From: Paracoccaceae bacterium
GTDB lineage: Bacteria > Pseudomonadota > Alphaproteobacteria > Rhodobacterales > Rhodobacteraceae
Assembly (NCBI GenBank): GCA_020447005.1
Contig: JAGRDO010000070.1
Span: 1 to 52,158 of the forward strand
DNA: 52,158 nucleotides
Direction of reading: 5' to 3'
Shown here piece after piece: positions 34,582 to 43,785 of this stretch; position 1 is the stretch's first letter; each line of letters starts with the position of its first letter. The notes under the pieces were generated by a model. The model was not told the origin of the DNA and made no database searches. It was given only the letters and a program-made list of their open reading frames with translations. The position numbers were made by a program, and so were the translations under genes.

Positions 34582-35747
34582 TAACGATTTACGGACAGAG
34601 CTTTGCGCTGAATGACCCGATCGTGCTGGCTGCGCTGGGCGGGGCGGCCCTGCTGTTACTTCTGTTCCTCTTGCTGATCATTACCCTTCGCGCCGCATCG
34701 CGGTCGGCGCGTATGACCGAACCGCTCGGATACCATCTTGGCGAGTTGGGCCAGCGCGTGCAGGCCCTGTCGGACGGGCAGCAGCAACTTTCGGGTGGGC
34801 TTAGCCATGTTTCCGAAGCGCAGGCCACGTCGCAGGCAAAAATGCTGCAACTGATGGAACTGCGGCTGGCGGAAGTCTCGCGGGGGATGACCGAAAGTCT
34901 TCACGGCACCGCCACCCGCACTGCGCGCAGCCTTGGCGAATTGCAACAAAGGCTGGAAACGATCGACAAGGCACAGTCGAATATCGAGAAACTGTCGGGT
35001 GATGTTCTTTCGCTGCAGGATATTCTGTCCAACAAGCAAACGCGCGGCGCCTTTGGTGAAATCCAGCTGAATGATATCGTACGCAAGGCCATGCCTGCCG
35101 ATGCATTCACCATGCAGGCGACTTTGTCGAATGGCCGGCGTGCGGATTGCCTGATCCATCTGCCCAACCCGCCGGGTCCGATTGTCATCGACAGCAAGTT
35201 CCCGCTCGAAGCCTATGAGGCGCTGCGGCGCGCGGAAAACCAGTCGCAACTGATTGAAGCCCAGCGCATGCTCCGCATCGCCGTCCGCGCGCATATCAAG
35301 GCGATTTCGGAACGGTATATTCTTGACGGCGAGACTGCGGACGGGGCGCTGATGTTCTTGCCGTCCGAGGCTGTATATGCCGAGCTTCACGCCAATTTCC
35401 CCGAAATCGTGCGCGATGGCTTTGCCGCCAAGGTCTGGATCGTCTCGCCGACGACCTGCATGGCAACACTGAACACGATGCGCGCGATTCTGAAGGATGC
35501 GAGAATGCGCGAACAAGCCGGCGCGATCCGTGCCACCTTGCGCCAGCTTCACCGTGACGTCGAAATAGTTGTCGAACGGGTGTCAAAGCTAGACACCCAT
35601 TTCAATCAGGCGCGGCAGGACCTTGAAGGTATCAGCACCGCCGCGGAACGCGCCGGCAAACGCGCAGCCAAGCTCGACAACTTTGATTTTGAGGAACTCG
35701 CACCCGATGCGGAAGCCGCGCGGGTGGTGCCGCTGGCAAAACCCTGA
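34578..35747 (+). CDS. rmuC: DNA recombination protein RmuC
   Basis: This is a 389-residue RmuC-family protein linked to limiting inversions at short repeats and to DNA repair. It begins with one membrane helix ([20 protein letters not shown], residues 17-36), so it is probably membrane-anchored. The middle (about 50-140) is a predicted coiled coil. The conserved RmuC core follows: [48 protein letters not shown] and [19 protein letters not shown]. The core resembles a restriction-type nuclease fold by family knowledge. The ATG overlaps the mutL stop (ATGA), coupling two genome-maintenance genes. Confidence 0.93.
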   Translation: MITIYGQSFALNDPIVLAALGGAALLLLLFLLLIITLRAASRSARMTEPLGYHLGELGQRVQALSDGQQQLSGGLSHVSEAQATSQAKMLQLMELRLAEVSRGMTESLHGTATRTARSLGELQQRLETIDKAQSNIEKLSGDVLSLQDILSNKQTRGAFGEIQLNDIVRKAMPADAFTMQATLSNGRRADCLIHLPNPPGPIVIDSKFPLEAYEALRRAENQSQLIEAQRMLRIAVRAHIKAISERYILDGETADGALMFLPSEAVYAELHANFPEIVRDGFAAKVWIVSPTTCMATLNTMRAILKDARMREQAGAIRATLRQLHRDVEIVVERVSKLDTHFNQARQDLEGISTAAERAGKRAAKLDNFDFEELAPDAEAARVVPLAKP

Positions 35748-35798
35748 CGAGTGATTGGCGCAGACGGCACGGCCGATGTCGACTGTCGACGGTTGCCT

Positions 35799-36929
35799 TC
35801 AGCGCTCGTCAATCAGCCGCATATGTTGCGCAAGGTGCCCGACTTCGTCCAGCCAGCGCTTGACCAGCCTTGGATCATGCGGCGCCGCATGAACACCGAC
35901 CGCGATTTCCCGCGCCATGATCGCCTCAACCCCAAGCGATACCGTCCCCGACACCAGCCTCGCCATCGCCGATCCGCGCACATCACCTTCGGCATCCAGA
36001 ACCCAGCTGCGCTGCCAAACCAGGGCGCCATCCCGTTCGGATTTGAGCGTCACGCAAAGCACGACGCGGTCCGGCTCATCCTTGGGCAATGCGTACTTTG
36101 CCCAAAGTGCGTCGGAAATCTCGGTCAATCTTGCGTCGTCGGGCCCCGAGGCAAGCTCGTCGAAGACATCGGACCATGCCTCGGCCCAGCCATTGAGGCG
36201 CAGCGTCCCCCGGACAAATTCCTTGATCGTCCAGCTTGGATCAAACCGGTATTCGTCAATGAACGGCAGGGAATCGCGGTTCGGATAAACCTCGAATGTT
36301 TCGCTTTGACGAAGCGGGGCGATGAATGTCCTGACCGCGTCCCACGGGCGGAGGACCCGCAATTCGGAATAATCGCGAATTGACCGTGCGGGCGATTGCA
36401 AAGCCCGCAGGACCCCCAGCGGAGACCAGGAGAATTTATAGCGAAACCCGTTGGTTATCGCTGGCAGCCCTCCGCAATATGAGGTGAACGACAGCGCATC
36501 GCCCGGCCGATGCCCACCCGATGCGCGATAGGACGCGACGAGATCATGCGCCATGAGGTGGTCAATACCCGGATCGAGCCCGACTTCGTTCAGAACGACG
36601 ACGCCTGCTTCGCGCGCGGGTTCATCAAGTGCCCGCATTTCCGGCGAAATGTAGCTCGACGATACGAAATGCGCGGCGCGTTCGACGCAGCTTTGGGCCA
36701 GCGGCAGGTGCATCGGCGCGGGCAACATCGAAACGACTATGTCGCCGGGCAGAAGCGCAGATTCCAGCGCCCCGGGCAGCATTTCATGGATATCTTCGGT
36801 GATATCGCCCACAGCATCGACGGCCTGATCCACCGGCAGGTTCCAGACGCTGACAGGATGTCCTGCCTGAATAAGCCGCCGCAAACCGGGCCGCGAGGAA
36901 AGTCCCGTTCCGCACCAGTGTATGCGCAT
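35799..36929 (-). CDS. Saccharopine dehydrogenase-like NAD(P)-dependent protein
   Basis: This is a 376-residue protein with an N-terminal Rossmann-like segment (MRIHWCGTGLSSRPGLRRLI) and a C-terminal saccharopine dehydrogenase domain (EVGLDPGIDHLMAHDLV, FTSYCGGLPA, FRYKFSWSPLGVLRAL). These motifs match saccharopine reductases of the LYS9 type, which act in lysine catabolism or synthesis. The dinucleotide loop (GTGLSSRPG) is not a perfect GxGxxG, so the cofactor is uncertain. ATG 36929 is used; a longer frame to 37019 is open but overlaps the phosphatase gene. No lysine-ketoglutarate reductase is adjacent, so pathway assignment is tentative. Confidence 0.82.
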   Translation of the reverse strand: MRIHWCGTGLSSRPGLRRLIQAGHPVSVWNLPVDQAVDAVGDITEDIHEMLPGALESALLPGDIVVSMLPAPMHLPLAQSCVERAAHFVSSSYISPEMRALDEPAREAGVVVLNEVGLDPGIDHLMAHDLVASYRASGGHRPGDALSFTSYCGGLPAITNGFRYKFSWSPLGVLRALQSPARSIRDYSELRVLRPWDAVRTFIAPLRQSETFEVYPNRDSLPFIDEYRFDPSWTIKEFVRGTLRLNGWAEAWSDVFDELASGPDDARLTEISDALWAKYALPKDEPDRVVLCVTLKSERDGALVWQRSWVLDAEGDVRGSAMARLVSGTVSLGVEAIMAREIAVGVHAAPHDPRLVKRWLDEVGHLAQHMRLIDER

Positions 36930-36960
36930 GGTCTTGCGTCCTTCTTTTGGGCGATGCCCC

Positions 36961-37614
36961 CTAATAATGCGTCCGCGCGCTGTGGCGCTCAGGATAGTCG
37001 AGATGGGGCGTGGCGCCAAACTGGTTCAGGTGCAATTCGCCATCCTGAAACTCGAAACGGTGAACCGAAGTATTGCCGACTTTGAGGAATAGCCGCGCCT
37101 TCATCATCGCCTCAAGCCCAAGTGCCAATGCGCAAAGCGTGGCGATGACGCCCGTCGAAGTCACGATTACGGCACCCGGCCCGGCCTTCGCAGCATCACC
37201 CACCGCCCCGAGAACGCGGGCGCCGAACGCCTCATAGCTTTCGTGGTCCGGGCCCGCGTCACCCTGTCGCCAGAGTTCAAGAACTTTCTGGACATGCGCG
37301 GCGAATTCGGCAGGCGCTGTCGGAAAAGGTATACCGTGACGGGCCTGAAGGACGTCGGAAAGAAAGAAGTAATCGAGTTCGTTCAGTCGCGGGTCGGTCA
37401 GATGTTGCCGACCGTCCAGATTTAGCGCCGCCGCCGTTTCCTTTTGCCGTTGCAACGTCCCCGAGATGACCCGGTCAAACCCGCCTGTCTGGCGCAAGTG
37501 CTCACCCAGCCACATGGCCTGCTGGCGACCAAGCGGCGAAAGGCGGTCGTAATCGCTTTCGCTGCGTGCCCCAGAGTTGGCCTGGCCGTGCCGTATGAGT
37601 GTCAGCTCCGTCAT
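36961..37614 (-). CDS. Histidine phosphatase family protein (phosphoglycerate mutase-like)
   Basis: This is a 217-residue histidine phosphatase of branch 1. The phospho-histidine motif is LIRHGQA (residues 5-11) and the second conserved His-region segment is VIVTSTGVIATLCALAL (about 148-164). In this second motif the usual GH is replaced by ST, so the catalytic set may be altered. It contains the conserved Glu in LNELDYF. The gene is 31 bp upstream of the saccharopine dehydrogenase-like gene on the same strand, so they may be co-transcribed. Substrate is unknown. Confidence 0.85.
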   Translation of the reverse strand: MTELTLIRHGQANSGARSESDYDRLSPLGRQQAMWLGEHLRQTGGFDRVISGTLQRQKETAAALNLDGRQHLTDPRLNELDYFFLSDVLQARHGIPFPTAPAEFAAHVQKVLELWRQGDAGPDHESYEAFGARVLGAVGDAAKAGPGAVIVTSTGVIATLCALALGLEAMMKARLFLKVGNTSVHRFEFQDGELHLNQFGATPHLDYPERHSARTHY

Positions 37615-37969
37615 GATGCCGTGTTTGTCAGGCCGCGATCACAGTGCCAAGGGGAAATCCGACTTGCGATGACAATGGCTATCGCGCTCCATCTCTTTCC
37701 TGCCCGGACATACCGAAGTGATCTGGCGCGCAGCCCGATCGCCCGAAGGTTTGCCCCCGGCTTCGGTTGCGCGGGTTCCCGCCGTCGAAGTTGGCCTGAC
37801 GCTGGCGATGACGGTTTTTGTGGAAACGATCACCTTAGGTGCTGCAGTATGGATATGTCCGTTACGGATGTCTTGAAAATGCGAGACCGAGTTCAGCCGG
37901 ATTTTGATCGTTCTTCGGAAGGGGCCGGCGCGGGTACGAGTAGGTCTCGCCCTGAAGGGGAGGAGACGC
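37615..37969. other. 355-bp intergenic region without a recognised gene
   Basis: This gap separates the histidine phosphatase (minus) and the caspase-fold gene (plus). Open frames exist on both strands, but none has a product I recognise or a clear ribosome-binding site. It presumably holds the two divergent promoters. No RNA gene or repeat was seen. Confidence 0.4.
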
Positions 37970-39613
37970 ATGAAACAAGGGTTCATTCTGGCCGTGCTTA
38001 TGGCCGGGGTCGCTTTGCCGGTGTCTGCGCAAGATACCGCGCTGGTGATCGCGAATGAAAACTACCGCAACGCTTCCGACATATCGGCGGCCGACGATGC
38101 GCTGGATGCTGCCGTAGCCCTTGAGCGCGCGGGCTTTCGCACCCGCAAGGGGGCGGACCTGAACCTGGAGGCAATGCACGCGCTTTTGGATCAACACTAT
38201 GGTGACGCCGAAGGAAAAGGGCATAGTGTAATCCTTCTGACCGGCCATCTTGTGCATTCCGCGTCGGAAAGCTGGCTTGTGGCGACCGATGCCAACGCTC
38301 CCAGCCTCGCATCGATCGGTACGGTTGGTCTGCCGCTTTCAACCGTGTTTGCCATCGCGGCGGAACGCCCGGGGGCGGCCGTTGTGCTGGTCGGCACCGA
38401 AGAGCGGCGCATCGCGCTGGGCAGGGGCCTTGCCGCCGGGATCGGCACGGTCGATTTGCCACAGGGTGTGACGCTCTTTGTGGGCGACGCCGGCGAAATT
38501 GCGGAATTTGCGGGCGATGGCCTTCTTCAACCGGGGCTGAGCGCGGCCGGGTTGAAGGTGCGGGCGGGATCTTTGCAGGCAATCGGGTATTTCGGCGATA
38601 CCGGCGCGGCACTGGTTGAGCCGGCCGGACCGCCAAGCCCCGCGCCTTCAACGCAAACGGATCCGGGGGCGGAGACCGCCTTCTGGGACGCGATGCGCGC
38701 GGCCAATACAGTGGCGGGATATGAAGCCTATCTTCAGCGCTATCCGTCAGGGACGCATGCGGTGGAGGCGCGGCAGGCGATTGCGGTGCTGAATGACCCG
38801 GCCGCCCGCGCGCGTGCTGGTGAAGACGCCTTGTCGCTCAGCCGCGACCAGCGCCGTCAGATCCAACGCGACCTGTCCATCCTCGATATCGATCCCAAGG
38901 GTATCGACGGGTTGTTCGGGCCGGGGTCTCGCGGCGCCATCGCGCGCTGGCAGCGCCAGAACGGGCATGAGGCCACGGGCTTTGTCACGGCTGAACAGAT
39001 CGCGCAGCTTGCCGCACAGTCCGAACGCCGCGCGGCCGAGCTGGAAGCCGAAGCGGCCGCGCGCAAGGCCGAGCAAGACCGGCAGGACCGGCTTTACTGG
39101 GATCAGACCGGCGCGGCAGGCGACGAACCCGGCCTGCGCGCCTATCTCAAGCGCTACCCCGACGGTCTGTTTGCCGAACTGGCACAGGAAAGGCTGAAGG
39201 TCTTCGACGACGCGCGTCGCCAACAGGCCGAAGCCAACGACCGGGCCGATTGGGACAAGGCCGCAGCGGCCGATAGCGCCGCAGCCTACAAGGACTATAT
39301 CGCCCGCCATCCCGATGGAGCTTTCGTTGAGGAAGCCCGCCAGAAACTGGCTGACGCGGCGGCGGGCCAAGCGGATCAGAGTGCTCGCGATGAGGCGGAA
39401 CGGATCGAGAATGGGCTTGGGCTGAACGGGGTGACGCGGTCGATCATCGAACAACGGCTGGCTGCGCTGGGTTTGAAACCGGGGCCGGCAGACGGCGTCT
39501 TTGACGACGATACCCGTCGGGCGATACGGCGCTACCAACGCGCGCGCGGCCTGCCGGTGACAGGATACCTGACCCAGCAGACCGTGGCACGGATATTGGT
39601 GGATTCGCTGTGA
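37970..39613 (+). CDS. Secreted caspase-fold protein with two peptidoglycan-binding domains
   Basis: This is a 547-residue exported protein. A signal peptide (MKQGFILAVLMAGVALPVSA) precedes a caspase/peptidase C14-like fold (about 22-215). It starts DTALVIANENYRNASD and has TGH at 91-93 where the catalytic His is expected. The position of the catalytic Cys (usually DxC) reads VVLVGTEERR (138-147) with no Cys, so it is probably a pseudo-protease. Three repeats of about 30 residues (238-267, 376-405, 427-456; pattern W-x8-AYxxYLxRYPxG) and two peptidoglycan-binding domains (about 288-347 and 485-545) follow. GGGGAGGAG precedes ATG 37970. It may be a cell-wall scaffold or sensor. Confidence 0.82.
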   Translation: MKQGFILAVLMAGVALPVSAQDTALVIANENYRNASDISAADDALDAAVALERAGFRTRKGADLNLEAMHALLDQHYGDAEGKGHSVILLTGHLVHSASESWLVATDANAPSLASIGTVGLPLSTVFAIAAERPGAAVVLVGTEERRIALGRGLAAGIGTVDLPQGVTLFVGDAGEIAEFAGDGLLQPGLSAAGLKVRAGSLQAIGYFGDTGAALVEPAGPPSPAPSTQTDPGAETAFWDAMRAANTVAGYEAYLQRYPSGTHAVEARQAIAVLNDPAARARAGEDALSLSRDQRRQIQRDLSILDIDPKGIDGLFGPGSRGAIARWQRQNGHEATGFVTAEQIAQLAAQSERRAAELEAEAAARKAEQDRQDRLYWDQTGAAGDEPGLRAYLKRYPDGLFAELAQERLKVFDDARRQQAEANDRADWDKAAAADSAAAYKDYIARHPDGAFVEEARQKLADAAAGQADQSARDEAERIENGLGLNGVTRSIIEQRLAALGLKPGPADGVFDDDTRRAIRRYQRARGLPVTGYLTQQTVARILVDSL

Positions 39614-39650
39614 ATACCGGGCGGTCGCGGACGCGCCGCCCTGAAACCAA

Positions 39651-39678
39651 AAGGGCCGCCATCTGAATGGCGGCCCTT
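39651..39678 (-). terminator. Intrinsic terminator between the caspase-fold gene and rpmJ
   Basis: This is a perfect 12-bp stem, AAGGGCCGCCAT paired with ATGGCGGCCCTT, with loop CTGA. On the minus strand it is followed by TTTTGG, a short U-run suitable for ending rpmJ. It could also serve the plus-strand gene, making it bidirectional. Confidence 0.8.
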
Positions 39679-39698
39679 CCGACAGAATAAGCTTGCGT

Positions 39699-39824
39699 TC
39701 AGCCCTGACGGGCTTTGAAGCGGCGCTGCGTCTTGTTGATCACATAGACGCGGCCTTTGCGGCGCACGACCTGACAGTCGCGGTGACGCAACTTCAGCGA
39801 GCGGAGCGAGTTCCTGACCTTCAT
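39699..39824 (-). CDS. rpmJ: 50S ribosomal protein L36 (bL36, zinc-free type)
   Basis: This small gene encodes a 41-residue ribosomal protein. The protein starts [20 protein letters not shown] and continues [20 protein letters not shown], matching the longer bL36 form. It has only one Cys, so the zinc-binding four-ligand set is absent and this is the C-minus (zinc-independent) type. It is read from ATG 39824, and GGAGAAGACCG upstream provides the ribosome-binding site. A strong hairpin terminator follows at 39651-39678. The tRNA-Val gene lies upstream on the same strand. Confidence 0.93.
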   Translation of the reverse strand: MKVRNSLRSLKLRHRDCQVVRRKGRVYVINKTQRRFKARQG

Positions 39825-39870
39825 CGGTCTTCTCCTATTCGCGGCGCGCGTGCGCCATGAAAACTACAAA

Positions 39871-39887
39871 TCCCCCGAATCGGGGGA
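39871..39887 (-). terminator. Hairpin downstream of tRNA-Val
   Basis: TCCCCCG and CGGGGGA form a perfect 7-bp stem with a 3-nt loop just after the tRNA 3' end on the minus strand, followed by ATTTGTAGTTTTC. It is a likely terminator or processing stop for the tRNA transcript. Confidence 0.6.
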
Positions 39888-39890
39888 CGA

Positions 39891-39965
39891 TGGTGGGCGG
39901 TACTGGGATCGAACCAGTGGCCACTACGATGTCAACGTAGTGCTCTACCGCTGAGCTAACCGCCC
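39891..39965 (-). tRNA. tRNA-Val (anticodon GAC)
   Basis: The minus strand folds as a full cloverleaf of 75 nt including an encoded CCA. The acceptor stem is GGGCGGT paired with ACCGCCC, the D-arm contains AGCTCAGCGGTAGAGC, the anticodon stem is CTACG/CGTAG with loop TTGACAT (anticodon GAC), and the T-loop is GGTTCGATCC. GAC reads the valine codons GUC and GUU. It is transcribed from the promoter near 40032-40060. Confidence 0.95.
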
Positions 39966-40031
39966 GTTCCGTCATCAATTCCGCCCGTTTCAAACAATTA
40001 GGACGCGGGCGGAACCGCGTCGGTCCCGGGG

Positions 40032-40060
40032 TCTATAAAAGGAGTCGTCGGCGCTTTCAA
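40032..40060 (-). promoter_or_regulatory. Sigma-70-type promoter of tRNA-Val
   Basis: On the minus strand a -35 element TTGAAA (40055-40060) and a -10 element TATAGA (40032-40037) are separated by exactly 17 bp. The predicted start is near 40025, giving a leader of about 60 nt before the tRNA, which contains an inverted repeat (40002-40008 with 40015-40021). Confidence 0.65.
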
Positions 40061-40066
40061 GGGGTT

Positions 40067-40094
40067 TTGGAAACGCATATTCTGCCCCTATAGT
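40067..40094 (+). promoter_or_regulatory. Sigma-70-type promoter of the N-formylglutamate amidohydrolase gene
   Basis: A -35-like TTGGAA (40067-40072) and a -10 TATAGT (40089-40094) are separated by 16 bp. The predicted start is near 40101, and GAGGAG lies just before ATG 40115. It lies back to back with the tRNA promoter. Confidence 0.55.
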
Positions 40095-40114
40095 ACGTCA
40101 TTCGAGGAGAGCCC

Positions 40115-40975
40115 ATGCGCATTCCGCCCTACCATCTGACGATGCCCGAGACCCGCAACACAGCGGTAGTCTTTGCCTCACCGCATAGCGGGCGGGAATA
40201 TCCGGCGGAATTTCTGGCTAAATCAGTTCTGGATGAACGTACCATTCGGTCGTCTGAGGATGCCTTTGTCGACATGCTGTTAGACGGCGTGGCGGCGCTG
40301 GGCGCCCCTCTTTTGACAGCGACCGCACCGCGGGCCTGGCTGGATTTGAACCGCGCGGCCGATGAACTCGACCCCGCCCTGATCGAGGGAGCCCGGATCA
40401 ATGTGCACAATCCACGGGTTTCCACGGGGCTGGGCGTCATCCCGCGCGTGGTTGCCGGCGGGCGGGCAATCTATCGGGGCAAGCTGACATCGAGCGAGGC
40501 CGAAACCCGTATCCGGGATGTCTGGCATCCCTACCATGATACGTTGCGCACCCTGATCGACGGGGCGTATCTGCGCTTTGGCATGGCGATTCTGATCGAC
40601 GTGCACTCGATGCCGCACGAAGCGATGGATTCTGTTGCAGTCACACGGGCACGTCGGCCGGAAATCGTTCTGGGCGACCGCTTCGGGGCAAGCTCGGACG
40701 GGTGGGTCGTCGATGCGGTGGAGGCCGCATTCGAAAAGGCGGGCTTCAGGACATTGCGTAACGCCCCGTTCGCCGGCGCTTTCATCACGCAGACCTATGG
40801 CCAGCCGTCGCGGCGACGCCACGCCGTTCAGATCGAGATCGACCGGTCTTTATACATGAACGAGCGCGAGGTTCGACCGAACGGCAATTTCGCCGGCTTC
40901 AAACGTACCCTGCAAGGCATCCTTGCTGAAATTGCCGATATAGGTCGCAGCGATTACCGTCTGGCAGCCGAGTGA
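40115..40975 (+). CDS. N-formylglutamate amidohydrolase family protein
   Basis: This is a 286-residue metal-dependent amidohydrolase predicted to release formate from N-formylglutamate or a similar N-formyl amino acid. Characteristic segments are VVFASPHSGREYPAEF (about 18-33), DVHSMP (about 168-173, with the metal-binding Asp/His) and the C-terminal AVQIEIDRSLYMNE. Enzymes of this type end one route of histidine degradation, but no other hut genes are nearby, so it may have a broader role. Its stop and that of dinB abut on opposite strands (TGATCA at 40973-40978). Confidence 0.87.
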   Translation: MRIPPYHLTMPETRNTAVVFASPHSGREYPAEFLAKSVLDERTIRSSEDAFVDMLLDGVAALGAPLLTATAPRAWLDLNRAADELDPALIEGARINVHNPRVSTGLGVIPRVVAGGRAIYRGKLTSSEAETRIRDVWHPYHDTLRTLIDGAYLRFGMAILIDVHSMPHEAMDSVAVTRARRPEIVLGDRFGASSDGWVVDAVEAAFEKAGFRTLRNAPFAGAFITQTYGQPSRRRHAVQIEIDRSLYMNEREVRPNGNFAGFKRTLQGILAEIADIGRSDYRLAAE

Positions 40976-42229
40976 TCAGCGCAGCGAGCGGCCCTTTATG
41001 ATCGCATCCGGGCCAAAGCGGGCGCGGATCGCGTCGCTTGCCCTTTCCGCACCTGCGCGGCGGGATGCAGCCGGGTCAATCAGATCGGGCGTCAGATCGG
41101 CCTCATGTGCGGGTACGATGTCCGAAAGGCCAATTCCGATCAGCCGATAGGGGCCGGGGTCAGCCACTGCGGCAAGCAGTGCCGAACTTTCCTTATAGAG
41201 GCGGTCGGCAATCTGGGTGGGTTCACGCAGGGTATGGCGCCGGGTGATCGCGGTAAAATCGCCACGCTTCAGCTTCAACGTTACCGTCCGGCCCGCGAGG
41301 TCCTTGGCTTTCGCGCGGTCCGAAACCTTTTCACTAAGCCGCCAAACATGCCCGTCCAGAAGATCACGGTCGCTGATATCCTCATCAAAGGTTGTCTCGG
41401 CGGAAATCGACTTCATGGGCTCATGCGGGCTGACGCGTCGAAAATCCTCTCCTCTTGCCAGATGCCAGAGCCTTTCACCGATCGCGCCAAACCGGCGATG
41501 CAAGTCCTTTCGGTCCCAACGGGCGAGATCATCGAAGCTGCGAATCCCCGCGGCATCGAGCTGCGCCTGGGTCGCGGCGCCCACGCCCCAGATCATGCGA
41601 ACCGGTTTTCCCTTGAGAAAAGCGGCTGTGTCCGCCTTGCCGATCACTGAAAACCCGCGCGGTTTATCGAGGTCAGATGCTATCTTGGCGAGGAACTTGT
41701 TATGCGAAAGACCGACGGATCCGGTCAGCCCCAGTTCGCTTTCCATCTTCTTCAAGAGCTTGCAAAGCAGAACGGCCGGCGGCGCCTTGTGCAGGCGTGC
41801 AGTGCCGGTAAGGTCAAGAAACGCCTCGTCCAGCGACAGAGGCTCTATTCTCGGGGTAAGCTCGTCCATCAGCGCCCGGATCTGACGGGACACCGCAGCA
41901 TAGTGGCTGCCACGCGGTTTGACGACGACCGCCTCGGGGCAAAGGCGGAGAGCCTGAAACATCGGCATGGCGGATCGGACGCCCCTTATCCGGGCCAGAT
42001 AACAGCATGTCGAAACGACACCGCGTTTCGCACCCCCGACGATGACCGGCTTGTCGCGCAAGGCCGGATCATCGCGTTTTTCCACACTGGCATAAAAGGC
42101 GTCACAATCCATATGCGCGATCGACAGATCGTAAAGTTCGGGATGCGCGATGACACGCGGCGACCGGCACGCGGGGCAGCGAGACCCGGACTCAAAGCGG
42201 CAAAGGCAATCTCGGCAAAGCGCAGGCAT
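40976..42229 (-). CDS. dinB: DNA polymerase IV (DinB) with N-terminal zinc-ribbon-like extension
   Basis: This is a Y-family translesion polymerase of 417 residues. The catalytic motifs are AHMDCDAFYASVEKRDD (Asp41) and SLDEAFLDLTG, and the thumb and little-finger domains follow. Residues 5-21 add a CxxC-x9-CxxC set (CRDCLCRFESGSRCPAC), a small zinc ribbon absent from E. coli Pol IV. ATG 42229 is chosen because the extension begins there. The frame is open to a TTG at 42304 that overlaps the glpK stop (TTGA), so an even longer, coupled form is possible. It lies downstream of glpD-glpK on the same strand and is probably transcribed with them. Confidence 0.92.
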   Translation of the reverse strand: MPALCRDCLCRFESGSRCPACRSPRVIAHPELYDLSIAHMDCDAFYASVEKRDDPALRDKPVIVGGAKRGVVSTCCYLARIRGVRSAMPMFQALRLCPEAVVVKPRGSHYAAVSRQIRALMDELTPRIEPLSLDEAFLDLTGTARLHKAPPAVLLCKLLKKMESELGLTGSVGLSHNKFLAKIASDLDKPRGFSVIGKADTAAFLKGKPVRMIWGVGAATQAQLDAAGIRSFDDLARWDRKDLHRRFGAIGERLWHLARGEDFRRVSPHEPMKSISAETTFDEDISDRDLLDGHVWRLSEKVSDRAKAKDLAGRTVTLKLKRGDFTAITRRHTLREPTQIADRLYKESSALLAAVADPGPYRLIGIGLSDIVPAHEADLTPDLIDPAASRRAGAERASDAIRARFGPDAIIKGRSLR

Positions 42230-42300
42230 GCCCAAATCTATATCGGCGGCGCGTTCGCGGAAAGGCGGCTGATTGGCGGAATGCTCAGGCTCGCCCCGGA

Positions 42301-43785
42301 TCAAACCGTCAATGTCGCCGCAACCGCCCGTTTCCAGCGCGTATATCTGGCATCACGATCACGCTCGGACATTCCGGGCTGAAACTGCCTTTCGCGCGAC
42401 CAGTTTTCGGCGAACCCCGCGGCATCCGGAAAGATGCCGGCCTGTGAACCGGCAAGCCAGGCGGCGCCAAGCGCGGTGGTTTCAAGAACGGTCGGCCTGT
42501 CGACGGGCGCCCCGATGATATCGGACAGGAACTGCATGGCCCAGTCCGAAGCTGACATTCCGCCATCGACCCGCAGCGCACCCGTGGCAGCGCCGCTCCA
42601 ATCGGCACGCATTGCCTCCAGAAGGTCGCGTGTCTGGAAACCGGTGCTTTCGAGCGCGGCGCGCGCGAACTCGGCCGGGCCCGAGTTGCGGCTGAGCCCG
42701 TAAACGGCGCCACGACACTCGGCATTCCAATAGGGCGCGCCAAGACCGGTGAAGGCGGGCACGATCACGACATCCTGCCCCGGATCGGCCCCTTCGGCGA
42801 GCGTCTGGCTTTCCGCCGCATCGGCAATGATACCCAGCCCGTCGCGCAACCACTGAACGACCGCCCCGGCGACAAAGATCGACCCTTCCAGCGCATAGGT
42901 TGGCTTTCCACCCAGCTGATAAGCGATTGTGGTCAACAGACGGTTGGAGGAGCTGACCGCCGTTTCGCCAGTGTTCAGCAATGCAAAACACCCGGTGCCG
43001 TAGGTCGACTTCATCATTCCGGGTGTAAAGCACGCCTGCCCGACCGTCGCGGCCTGCTGATCGCCGGCCACACCGCGAATGGCAATGGGGGCGCCAAAAT
43101 GCCGTGCGTCTGCCACTCCGAATTCGGCCGCGGAATCGTGGACCCTGGGCAGCATCGACATCGGAACGCCCATCAAGGCGCAGATTTCCGCATCCCACGA
43201 TCCGCGGTGAATGTCGTAAAGCATGGTCCGCGCGGCATTTGTGGCATCGGTGGCGTGGACCCTTCCGTTTGTCAGCTTCCAGATCAGATAGGTGTCGACC
43301 GTTCCGAACAACAGCTGCCCCGCAACAGCCCGGCTTCGTGCGGCATCGATGTTGTCCAGCACCCAAGCGATTTTCGTGGCTGAAAAATACGGGTCAAGCA
43401 ACAATCCCGTTCGCGACCTGACCAGTGCCTCATGGCCCTGGGCTTTGAGTTGCCGGCAATGCTCCGCCGTTCGCCTGTCTTGCCAGACGATCGCGCGATG
43501 GACCGGCTGCCCGGTTTCACGATCCCAGACAAGCGTCGTTTCCCGCTGATTTGTAATTCCGATTGCGGCGATGCCGGACGGAACGATCCCGGCCTTGGCC
43601 AGAGTTTCGCGACCGGTCTCAAGGACTGTGCTCCAGATATCCTCGGGGTCGTGTTCAACCCAACCCGATGCAGGGTAATGTTGACGAAATTCCCGCTGGG
43701 CGCTGGCGACAACGCGCATTTTGTCGTCGAAGAGGATTGCGCGGCTTGACGTCGTTCCCTGATCGAAGGCCAGAACGTGGCTCAT
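42301..43785 (-). CDS. glpK: Glycerol kinase
   Basis: GlpK phosphorylates glycerol to glycerol-3-phosphate using ATP. The protein has 494 residues, the normal length. Family signatures are [14 protein letters not shown] (residues 6-19), [14 protein letters not shown], the substrate segment [20 protein letters not shown] and [10 protein letters not shown]. The FGGY C-terminal signature region [21 protein letters not shown] is clear. It overlaps glpD by 4 bp (43782-43785) and is followed by dinB. The transcript is likely controlled by the divergent GlpR. Confidence 0.96.
   Translation of the reverse strand: MSHVLAFDQGTTSSRAILFDDKMRVVASAQREFRQHYPASGWVEHDPEDIWSTVLETGRETLAKAGIVPSGIAAIGITNQRETTLVWDRETGQPVHRAIVWQDRRTAEHCRQLKAQGHEALVRSRTGLLLDPYFSATKIAWVLDNIDAARSRAVAGQLLFGTVDTYLIWKLTNGRVHATDATNAARTMLYDIHRGSWDAEICALMGVPMSMLPRVHDSAAEFGVADARHFGAPIAIRGVAGDQQAATVGQACFTPGMMKSTYGTGCFALLNTGETAVSSSNRLLTTIAYQLGGKPTYALEGSIFVAGAVVQWLRDGLGIIADAAESQTLAEGADPGQDVVIVPAFTGLGAPYWNAECRGAVYGLSRNSGPAEFARAALESTGFQTRDLLEAMRADWSGAATGALRVDGGMSASDWAMQFLSDIIGAPVDRPTVLETTALGAAWLAGSQAGIFPDAAGFAENWSRERQFQPGMSERDRDARYTRWKRAVAATLTV

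Noticed and set aside
37639-37986. 115-codon minus-strand frame in the gap before the caspase-fold gene
   Set aside because: It has Arg/Thr-rich composition typical of a non-coding reading, no ribosome-binding site and overlap with the caspase-fold gene start.
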